Shown one piece after another: positions 6,171-12,803 of a DNA stretch of 21,530 bases. Each line of letters opens with the position of its first letter. Positions within the stretch are counted from its first letter, which is position 1. Source of the stretch: DASYTH01 sp035712165 (GTDB taxonomy: Bacteria; Actinomycetota; Actinomycetes; Mycobacteriales; Pseudonocardiaceae); assembly GCF_035712165.1 (NCBI RefSeq), contig NZ_DASTBH010000294.1, positions 1 to 21,530 on the forward strand. The letters run 5' to 3'. The notes under the pieces are model-generated. The model was not told where the DNA came from and made no database searches. It worked only from the letters and a program-made list of their open reading frames with translations. Position numbers and translations under genes: made by a program.

Positions 6171-7840
6171 CAGGGTTCCCTCCCGCGGACAAGCTCGGCC
6201 GACAACCGGTCGAACTGCTCGCCATATCCCGCCCGGTCGGTGCGGGCGAGCCCACCGACCTCGACCACCGTACGGTTCTTCCCGGGCGGCAACGAAGTGG
6301 GGCCTCCCTTGGCCGGGTCACCCACCGCCGACTGGACGCACTGATCCCCGCCGCCGGCCGCTGGGGTGGCCCGGATCCACAGCCGCCGCCGCTTGACCGT
6401 CAGCGAGGTGCCCAGCCCGGCGATCAGCAGCAGGGCGAACACCAGCATCCAGCCCTGCGTCGGGTCGTGCGACACCTGCAGCGACACCCACTGCTCGACC
6501 CGGTCGAACCGGACCGTGGTGCCGTCGTCGAGCTTGATCTCCTGGCCCAGCTTGAGGTTCGCCCGGGCCACCCGGGCCAGCCGGCCGTTGTCCACAAGCG
6601 ACTGGTCCACGCTGAAGATGGACTGGCCCCGGCCGGCGTCCAGGCCGAGATCGCCGCGCAGCACGTCCACCGCGACGGCCGGGTTGAGCAGGTCCGGGAA
6701 ACCGGAGTCGAGCAGGGTGCCGCGGAACACGGCGGTCGGCGCGAACAGGCCGGTGATCGCGAGTTGGGTCTGCCGGCGCTGGGTGGGGTCGGTCACGCCC
6801 GGCCGGTCGAGCTTGGTCGCGCCCTCCGAGAGCAGCGTGCGCGGATCCACCGGCCGCCACTGGATGGTGCTGGTCCGCCGGGACCCGTCCGGGAAGGTCA
6901 CCGTGAACGTGGGCGCGTAGCCGTGGCCGAGCAGGTAGACCCGGTCGCCCGCGGTGCGCAGCGGGTCGTTGACCCGCAGCCGGTACGGCCGCCAGGTGCC
7001 GCTGTCCAGGTCCGCCCCGGACTGGTAGTCGACGTCGGCGGTGAAGCTCTCCGCCGCGCCGCTGGGCAGGTACCGCGCGGAGAACCCGTTCACCTTGACG
7101 CAGAACGGGTTCAGGTCGGTGCCGTCGACCCGCAGCCCGGGCCGGAACGAGTCGTAGCCGAACGTGCCGGAGTTGCAGAACTCCGAGCCGTCGGCCAGCA
7201 CGATCACCTGGCCCTCGTAGCTGACCATCTTCCCGATCGCCAGCGCCACCACCAGGCCGAGCATGGCGAAGTGGAACAGCAGGTTGCCGGTCTCCCGCAG
7301 GTAGCCGCGCTCCGCGCTGATGCTGGCCGCGCCGCCCGGCTCGTCCCGCCGCTCCCGGCGCCAGCCGCGCAGCCGCCGGTCGGCCGCGGCCAGCACCTCG
7401 TCGACGCTCGCGGCCACGGTCGCGGTGCTGTGGTGCGGCAGCCGGCTGAGGTTGCGCGGGGTGAGCACCGGCCTGGCGCGTAACGACCGGGCGTACTCCA
7501 GGGTGCGCGGCACCAGGCAGCCGACCAGGGAGACGAACAGCAGCAGGTAGATCGCGGAGAACCAGACGCTGGCGTAGACGTCGTAGAACTGCAGCCGGTC
7601 CAGCAGCGCACCCCACCAGCCGTGCTCGGCGATGTAGTCGGCCACCTTCGGCGGGTTCAGCGACCGCTGCGGCACCAGCGCACCCGGCAGCGCGGCCAGA
7701 GCCAGCAGGAACAGCAGGACCAGCGCGGTGCGCATGGAGGTCAGCCCGCGCCAGGTGTTGCGCAGGAAGGCGAGCAGCGGGTGCGCCGGCCGCGGCGCGG
7801 TGTCCCGCGGCGCGCCGGTCTCGATGCTGTCCAGGGACAC
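6170..7840 (-). CDS. resB: Cytochrome c biogenesis protein ResB (Ccs1)
   Basis: A 556-aa ResB-family protein. Membrane segments lie at about residues 37-56, 92-111, 186-204 and near the C-terminal third (WMLVFALLLIAGLGTSL, followed by KRRR); between the third and fourth is a large extracytoplasmic domain of about 260 residues. The conserved histidine of the third segment is in NLLFHFAML (about H190). It works with CcsB in heme delivery and apocytochrome ligation. The frame extends up to 7885, but I choose GTG 7840 because it shares one base with the ccdA stop (TAGTG), mirroring the resB/ccsB junction. The Gly/Pro-rich cytoplasmic tail after the last helix is about 75 residues long. One TTA codon is present (7481-7483). 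Confidence 0.93.
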   Translation of the reverse strand: MSLDSIETGAPRDTAPRPAHPLLAFLRNTWRGLTSMRTALVLLFLLALAALPGALVPQRSLNPPKVADYIAEHGWWGALLDRLQFYDVYASVWFSAIYLLLFVSLVGCLVPRTLEYARSLRARPVLTPRNLSRLPHHSTATVAASVDEVLAAADRRLRGWRRERRDEPGGAASISAERGYLRETGNLLFHFAMLGLVVALAIGKMVSYEGQVIVLADGSEFCNSGTFGYDSFRPGLRVDGTDLNPFCVKVNGFSARYLPSGAAESFTADVDYQSGADLDSGTWRPYRLRVNDPLRTAGDRVYLLGHGYAPTFTVTFPDGSRRTSTIQWRPVDPRTLLSEGATKLDRPGVTDPTQRRQTQLAITGLFAPTAVFRGTLLDSGFPDLLNPAVAVDVLRGDLGLDAGRGQSIFSVDQSLVDNGRLARVARANLKLGQEIKLDDGTTVRFDRVEQWVSLQVSHDPTQGWMLVFALLLIAGLGTSLTVKRRRLWIRATPAAGGGDQCVQSAVGDPAKGGPTSLPPGKNRTVVEVGGLARTDRAGYGEQFDRLSAELVRGREP

Positions 7841-8610
7841 TAGAGCGGCAATCTCGTGTCGGCGACCAGGGCGCTGCGCAGCCACGCGGTCAGCTCACCC
7901 CACAGCCCGGTGACCAGCAGCACCCCCACGACCAGCATCAGCCCGCCGCCGACGTACTGGATCACCCGGCCGTTGCGGCGCAGCCACCCGCTGGCCCGCA
8001 CCGCCCAGCTCGCGCCGAAGGCGATCAGCAGGAACGGCAGGCCGAGGCCCAGGCAGTAGATCAGGACCAGCAGGTAGCCCCGGGCCGCGGTGCCGCCGGT
8101 GCTCGCCGCCATGGCCAGCACCGCGGACAGGGTCGGGCCGATGCACGGGGTCCAGCCCAGCCCGAAGATCGCTCCGAGCACCGGGGCGCCGGCCAGGCCG
8201 ATCCGGGGTGCCCGGTGCAGCCGCACGTCCTTCTGCAGCACCGGGACCAGCCCGACGAAGACCAGCGCCATCACGATCGTGAGCACCCCGCCGAGCCGCT
8301 CGAGCAGGCCCTGGTTGACCGCGACCGCGTCGGCCAGCCAGACCAGGCTGCCCACCCCGATGGCGAACACCACGGTGAAACCCAGGATGAACAACCCGAC
8401 CGCGCCCACCAGCCGCAGCCGGCCGCGCTTGGGCTCCTCCTGCTCACTCACCGCCGGGGCCTCGGCGCCGACCAGCCCGGCGAGGAAGGCCAGGTAGCCG
8501 GGAACCAGCGGAACCACGCACGGCGAGGCGAACGAGATGGCCCCGGCGAGCAGCGCCAACCCGCTGGCCAGCAGCAGCGGGCCGGTCTGGGCGAGCTCGG
8601 CGGGGTTCAC
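7840..8610 (-). CDS. ccdA: Thiol-disulfide interchange membrane protein CcdA
   Basis: A 256-aa protein with six predicted membrane segments of the DsbD/CcdA family. The two redox cysteines are in SFASPCVVPLVPGY (C31) and GWTPCIGPT (C156). CcdA moves electrons from cytoplasmic thioredoxin across the membrane to a TlpA/ResA-like protein, which keeps apocytochrome c cysteines reduced for heme attachment. That partner is encoded 62 bases upstream, and resB follows with a one-base overlap. The start is GTG 8610. It lacks a visible Shine-Dalgarno and is preceded at seven bases by a TANNNT box, so an additional internal leaderless transcript is possible. Confidence 0.95.
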   Translation of the reverse strand: MNPAELAQTGPLLLASGLALLAGAISFASPCVVPLVPGYLAFLAGLVGAEAPAVSEQEEPKRGRLRLVGAVGLFILGFTVVFAIGVGSLVWLADAVAVNQGLLERLGGVLTIVMALVFVGLVPVLQKDVRLHRAPRIGLAGAPVLGAIFGLGWTPCIGPTLSAVLAMAASTGGTAARGYLLVLIYCLGLGLPFLLIAFGASWAVRASGWLRRNGRVIQYVGGGLMLVVGVLLVTGLWGELTAWLRSALVADTRLPL

Positions 8611-8617
8611 GCCGACC

Positions 8618-8623
8618 AGGGTA
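8618..8623 (-). promoter_or_regulatory. Candidate -10 box for a leaderless ccdA transcript
   Basis: Minus-strand TACCCT lies seven bases before the ccdA GTG, in the only longer gap (62 bases) of the downstream operon part. The spacing suits a transcript beginning at the start codon. No -35 is obvious. Confidence 0.3.
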
Positions 8624-8672
8624 GGCGGCCCGCGCGGGACGCCGACGCTGGGGAAAGCAATGTGACGCCCGC

Positions 8673-9251
8673 CTACGGCGCCGGCTCGGCCGCCAGGCGC
8701 TCGACGAGCGGCTGCAGGTCGCTGGCCAGCAGGTCGCGCAGGTAGACGGCGGCGACCCGGTGGCCACGGTCAAGCACGATCGTGGACGGCACCACCGAGC
8801 GCGGGTAGCCCTTCAGGCCCAGCAGCGAGCGGCCCGGCGGGTCGTAGATCGACGGGTAGGTCAGGCCCCGGTCGCGGACGAAGTCCTCCGGGGCGGTGCG
8901 CTGCTCGTCGCGCACGTCGACGCCGAGCACGGTCACCCCGGACTTCTGGTTCGCCTCGTGCAGCTTCTGCAGTTCCGGCGCCTCCACCCGGCACGGGCCG
9001 CACCACGAGCCCCAGATGTTGATCACGACGACCTGGCCGGCGAAGTCCGACAGCGCGATCTTCCGGTCCCGCTCCAGCAGGCTCTCCCCGGACAGGTCGC
9101 CGATCGCCTTGCGGTCGTCGCCCTCGTAGAAGATCTCGGTCTTGCCCTCCGGGGAGACGAACTGGAACTCGGTGCCGGTGGCCACCGCGTCGGTGCCGGC
9201 GGAGCACCCCGCCGCCAGCAGCGCGCCGAGCAGCAGCACCACCAGCCTCAT
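8673..9251 (-). CDS. TlpA/ResA-like thiol-disulfide reductase lipoprotein
   Basis: A 192-aa exported thioredoxin-like protein. The N-terminus is a lipoprotein signal (MRLVVLLLGALLAAGC, lipid-modified C16). The thioredoxin fold runs from about residue 60, with active site WCGPC (83-87) and the usual cis-proline region VVPSTIVLD. It is expected to sit on the outer face of the membrane, receive electrons from CcdA and reduce apocytochrome c cysteines, as ResA/CcsX does. ATG 9251 fits the signal peptide; the Shine-Dalgarno is weak. It is 30 bases after the histidine phosphatase gene and 62 before ccdA. Confidence 0.93.
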   Translation of the reverse strand: MRLVVLLLGALLAAGCSAGTDAVATGTEFQFVSPEGKTEIFYEGDDRKAIGDLSGESLLERDRKIALSDFAGQVVVINIWGSWCGPCRVEAPELQKLHEANQKSGVTVLGVDVRDEQRTAPEDFVRDRGLTYPSIYDPPGRSLLGLKGYPRSVVPSTIVLDRGHRVAAVYLRDLLASDLQPLVERLAAEPAP

Positions 9252-9281
9252 GCCGCGTTCACCGGCCGCGCGCCCACCGGG

Positions 9282-9911
9282 TCAGGCACCGGTGACCTTG
9301 GGACTGCTCGACCCGGCCGGTTCCGAGTAGCTCACCCGAACCAGCTGCTCGTCCTCGAACACCAGGCTGGTCAGCGAGGCCAGCGAGCACTCCCGCCTGC
9401 GCGGGTCGTGCCAGAGCCGCTGACCCTGCAGGAACCGGCGCACGGTCCAGATCGGCAGCTGGTGCGACACGCACACCGCCTCGTGCCCGGCCGCCTGCTC
9501 CCGCGCCCGGTGCACCGCGGCCAGCATCCGGTGCGCGATCTCCAGGTACGGCTCGCCCCAGGACGGCCGGAACGGGTTGCGCAGCTTCGGCCAGTTCTGC
9601 GGCGAACGCAGCGCACCGTCCCCGATGGACACCTTCTTGCCCTCGAACTGGTTGGCCGCCTCGATCAGCCGCTCGTCGACGGCCAGCTCCAGCCGGTGCG
9701 AGTCGGCGACCGGCGCGGCGGTCTGCCTCGCGCGGTCGAGCGGGGAGGCCACGACGTAGGTGATGTCGTTGTCCCGCAGGTGTTCTGCCACGGTGAGGGC
9801 CTGCCGGTGCCCCAGTTCGGACAGGCTGAAGCCGGCCATCCGGCCGTACAGCACCCCGGTCGGGTTGTGCACCTCACCGTGCCGCAACAAATGCACGACC
9901 GTCCTGGTCAA
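9282..9911 (-). CDS. Histidine phosphatase family protein (phosphoglycerate mutase-like)
   Basis: A 209-aa protein with the RHG motif near the N-terminus (HLLRHGEVHNPTG, R10-H11-G12), the VASPLDRARQTA motif and the second catalytic histidine in CVSHQLPIW. The start is TTG 9911: it overlaps the hemL stop as TTGA, and a good GGAGGG sits six bases upstream. The frame is open much further back through hemL, but that part is an antisense-like shadow without Shine-Dalgarno. A phosphatase of this family lies between hemL and the cytochrome c genes in other actinobacteria (M. tuberculosis Rv0525, from memory), so a role near heme metabolism is suspected, but its substrate is unknown. Confidence 0.9.
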   Translation of the reverse strand: MTRTVVHLLRHGEVHNPTGVLYGRMAGFSLSELGHRQALTVAEHLRDNDITYVVASPLDRARQTAAPVADSHRLELAVDERLIEAANQFEGKKVSIGDGALRSPQNWPKLRNPFRPSWGEPYLEIAHRMLAAVHRAREQAAGHEAVCVSHQLPIWTVRRFLQGQRLWHDPRRRECSLASLTSLVFEDEQLVRVSYSEPAGSSSPKVTGA

Positions 9912-11230
9912 CTGCGTCCCTCCGTAGCGCTTGCCGCCGCCCGGGCGGCGGCCGGGAGCGCGTCGGCGATCACATCGAAGGCCGCATCGTCCATGGCCGC
10001 GTTGACGAACCACGCCTCGTACGCGCTCGGCGGGGCATACACCCCACGTTCCAGCATGGCATGGAAGAACGCCGGGAACCGCCAGGTTTGTGTGGCCTTC
10101 GCCGCGTCGTAGTCCCGCACCGGCGCCGCGCTGAAGAACACGCTGAGCAGGTTGCCGGCGTACTGCACCCGGTGCGGCACCTCGGCCTCGGTGAGCGCGT
10201 TGGTCAGCAGCGCGCCCAGCCGCTGCGAGTTGGCGTCCAGCGCGCGGTACACCGCGGCGTCGGCGGCCCGCAGCGTGGCCAGGCCTGCGGCCACCGCCAC
10301 CGGGTTCCCGGACAGCGTGCCGGCCTGGTAGACCGGGCCGGCCGGCGCCAGCGACGCCATCACCTCGGCGCGCCCGCCGAACGCCGCGGCCGGCAGCCCG
10401 CCGGACATGACCTTGCCGAAGGTGAACAGGTCGGCCGCCACCGCGTCGAGGCCGAACCAACCGGCCGCGGACACCCGGAACCCGGTCATCACCTCGTCCA
10501 TGATCAGCAGAGCCCCGTGCCCGGCGGTGATCTCGCGCAGCGCGGCGTTGAAGCCGGAGTCCGGCGGCACCGCACCCATGTTGCCCGCGGCCGCCTCGGT
10601 GATCACCGCCGCGATCTCGCCGCCGTGCGCGTCGAACGCCGCCCGCACCGCGTCGATGTCGTTGTACGGCAAGACGATCGTGTCGCCGGCGGCGGCCCCG
10701 GTCACCCCGGGCGTGGTCGGCAGGCCGAGGGTGGCCACAACCGAGCCGGCGTCGGCCAGCAGCGCGTCCACGTGCCCGTGGTAGCAGCCGGCGAACTTGA
10801 TCACCCGGCTGCGCCCGGTGTGCCCGCGGGCCAGCCGGACCGCGCTCATCGTGGCCTCGGTGCCGGAGTTGACCAGCCGCACCTGCTCGACCGGCGCGAC
10901 CCGGCCGATGATCTCCTCGGCCAGCTCCACCTCGCCCCGGGTCGGGGTGCCGAAGGACAACCCGTCGCCGGCCGCGGCGCGCACCGCGTCGACGACCTCC
11001 GGGTGCGCGTGGCCCAGGATCATCGGCCCCCAGGAGCCGACCAGGTCGACGTAGCGGTTGCCGTCGGCGTCCCACAGGTACGGACCCTCGCCGCGGACCA
11101 TGAACCGGGGCGTGCCGCCCACCGCGTGGAACGCCCGCACCGGCGAGTTCACCCCGCCCGGGGTCACCGCGCGGGCCCGGTCGAACAGCTCGCCGGACTT
11201 CTGTGCCGTCTGATGAACGTCAGCCCTCAC
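9908..11230 (-). CDS. hemL: Glutamate-1-semialdehyde 2,1-aminomutase
   Basis: A 440-aa fold-type I PLP enzyme that converts glutamate-1-semialdehyde to 5-aminolevulinate, the committed precursor of heme and other tetrapyrroles. Typical marks are the N-terminal TPGGVNSPVRAF, NSGTEATMSAVRLAR (about 121-135), CYHGHVDALL, the MDEVMTGFR segment (about 244-252) and the PLP lysine in TFGKVMSGGLP (K273). Length is normal for the family. The start is taken as GTG 11230, ten bases after the stop of the upstream 520-aa gene; the Shine-Dalgarno is weak, so translation may depend on ribosomes finishing the upstream gene. The downstream phosphatase overlaps by four bases. Confidence 0.96.
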   Translation of the reverse strand: MRADVHQTAQKSGELFDRARAVTPGGVNSPVRAFHAVGGTPRFMVRGEGPYLWDADGNRYVDLVGSWGPMILGHAHPEVVDAVRAAAGDGLSFGTPTRGEVELAEEIIGRVAPVEQVRLVNSGTEATMSAVRLARGHTGRSRVIKFAGCYHGHVDALLADAGSVVATLGLPTTPGVTGAAAGDTIVLPYNDIDAVRAAFDAHGGEIAAVITEAAAGNMGAVPPDSGFNAALREITAGHGALLIMDEVMTGFRVSAAGWFGLDAVAADLFTFGKVMSGGLPAAAFGGRAEVMASLAPAGPVYQAGTLSGNPVAVAAGLATLRAADAAVYRALDANSQRLGALLTNALTEAEVPHRVQYAGNLLSVFFSAAPVRDYDAAKATQTWRFPAFFHAMLERGVYAPPSAYEAWFVNAAMDDAAFDVIADALPAAARAAASATEGRS

Positions 11231-11240
11231 TTGGCCAGTC

Positions 11241-12803
11241 TCACATGACCGTTGTCACCCGGCCGAGCCACCGTTCCCGCCAGGCCAGCCGCAGCCGGAT
11301 GGACCGCAGCGGCACGTGATCACGCACCAGGGTGGCCACCACCTCGCGCTGCGCCCACGGGCACAGCTCGGACAGCAGCGCCGGGATCTGGCCCCGGGTG
11401 ACCCCGTCCACCAGCCGGACCTTGATCTTGGCCCGGCCCCGGACCCGGCCGTCCGGCTGCACCCGCACCCGGTAGTAGTCGATCCGGCCGCTGGTGACCC
11501 GGTCGGCGGCCTCGCGGAGCTGGGCCAGCACCAGCTGCGCGACGTCCGGGGGCCGGCTGGCCGGGTCCCGGTCCAGCGGGACCATCCAGGACAGCCACAG
11601 CGGGTGCTCGTCGGCTTCCTCGGGCGCGGCCATCCCGGGCCGGACCGGCCCGGTGGACAGCACCTGGTAGTCGGTCGCGGCGGTGAGCGCGATGTGGCTG
11701 CGCCGTTCCTTGAGGTCCTGCTTGCGGGTCAGCCCGCAGTCACTGGCCACCTGCCCGAGGCCCTCGACGATCGGCAGGCAGGTGCCGGACGGGTGGGCCC
11801 GGTCCAGCCGGGCCGGCGCGACCGGCAGCATCATGTTGATGAAGGCGATCTCCTGCAGGGTCGCCGCCGACGTGGCCAGGATGCCGATGTTGCGGGCCAC
11901 CAGGTCCTCGGCGATCGCGGCCGACGAGCCGACCCGGGCCGGCCCGACGAACGTGACCAGCTCCACCGCCTGCGGCGCGCCGGCCGGCGCCCAGCCGAAC
12001 AGCTCCGTCTTGCGGGCGGCGTACCGCGCCAGGTCCGGAGCCAGCACCGACCACCACTCCCCGCGCACCCGGCCGAACCGGCGGTCGGCGATCTGCAGGC
12101 CCAGGCCGTACTCCTCGGCCATCTCGGTGATCCGGCGCAGCAGCGCCAACCGCTTGGCCGGGTTGCGGTCGTCCAGCCCGACCAGCACCCGCACCGCCAA
12201 CCCGTTGGCCACCCGGGGCGCCTCGCCGGAACCGTCCTCCCGGAACCGGCCCGGCGGATCCCGGTACGGCGCGACCGGGCTCTGCAGGAACAGCACCGGA
12301 ACCCCGCCGTCGGCCGCGGCCGAGGTGGCGATGCCCCGGTAGATCCGGGTGATCATGAGCGAGTCGGCGTAGTCGGGCTGCCACCGGTCGTAGCCCGCGG
12401 TGATCAGCAGCTCGGTGCTGTGCGCCGGGTCGTAGAGGAAGTTCGGGTTGATCACCACGCTGCCCCGGTAGACGTGGGTGGCCGGGTCCCGCTCGGCGGG
12501 GCGGGGGCTCGCCGTGATCCGGTTGATGGACACCCCCTCCACCGGTTTGTGCGGACTGTCCGGAATCCAGGTGTGCACCTGGAACCCGGCGGCGGCCGGG
12601 TAGAACGCGAGGGTCTCGGTGGCCGCCCGGTCGTGCTCGGTCGGCGGGCTGAAGTCGATCTGCGGCGCGTCCGCGGCGGCCCGGTCGGTCGCGCCGAAGT
12701 GGGTCACGTTGAACATGACCGTCGCGCTGCCGGCGGTGGCCGCCCGGGCCGCGACGGCGGCGAGCGTGGGTTGTTCGCGGCTGGCTGCCCTAGTCATCGT
12801 CAT
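11241..12803 (-). CDS. Uncharacterised 520-aa protein, possible ACT-like regulatory domain
   Basis: A 520-aa soluble protein with no membrane segment or signal peptide; I do not recognise the family. Residues about 280-330 (VELVTFVGPARVGSSAAIAED, then NIGILATSAAT and IAFINMMLPV) have the strand-helix-strand-strand rhythm of ACT small-molecule-binding domains. Residues about 203-240 and 368-410 may hold further alpha/beta modules. The C-terminus is basic. ATG 12803 is used; ATG 12797 is an alternative. It overlaps the end of the 699-aa membrane protein gene by 14 bases and is followed after 10 bases by hemL, so all three are probably co-transcribed. Codon use is like that of its neighbours, with no sign of recent transfer. 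Confidence 0.85.
   Translation of the reverse strand: MTMTRAASREQPTLAAVAARAATAGSATVMFNVTHFGATDRAAADAPQIDFSPPTEHDRAATETLAFYPAAAGFQVHTWIPDSPHKPVEGVSINRITASPRPAERDPATHVYRGSVVINPNFLYDPAHSTELLITAGYDRWQPDYADSLMITRIYRGIATSAAADGGVPVLFLQSPVAPYRDPPGRFREDGSGEAPRVANGLAVRVLVGLDDRNPAKRLALLRRITEMAEEYGLGLQIADRRFGRVRGEWWSVLAPDLARYAARKTELFGWAPAGAPQAVELVTFVGPARVGSSAAIAEDLVARNIGILATSAATLQEIAFINMMLPVAPARLDRAHPSGTCLPIVEGLGQVASDCGLTRKQDLKERRSHIALTAATDYQVLSTGPVRPGMAAPEEADEHPLWLSWMVPLDRDPASRPPDVAQLVLAQLREAADRVTSGRIDYYRVRVQPDGRVRGRAKIKVRLVDGVTRGQIPALLSELCPWAQREVVATLVRDHVPLRSIRLRLAWRERWLGRVTTVM

Noticed and set aside
7841..7885. Longer resB start at 7885
   Set aside because: It would overlap ccdA by 46 bases, while GTG 7840 gives the same one-base overlap seen at the resB/ccsB junction.
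8624..8643. Dyad GGCGGCCCGC/GCGGGACGCC between the TlpA-like gene and ccdA
   Set aside because: It has a mismatch and almost no loop, and such GC palindromes are frequent by chance at this base composition.
9912..11075. Upstream extension of the histidine phosphatase frame through hemL
   Set aside because: The extension has low-complexity composition. The TTG at 9911 has a good Shine-Dalgarno and overlaps the hemL stop.
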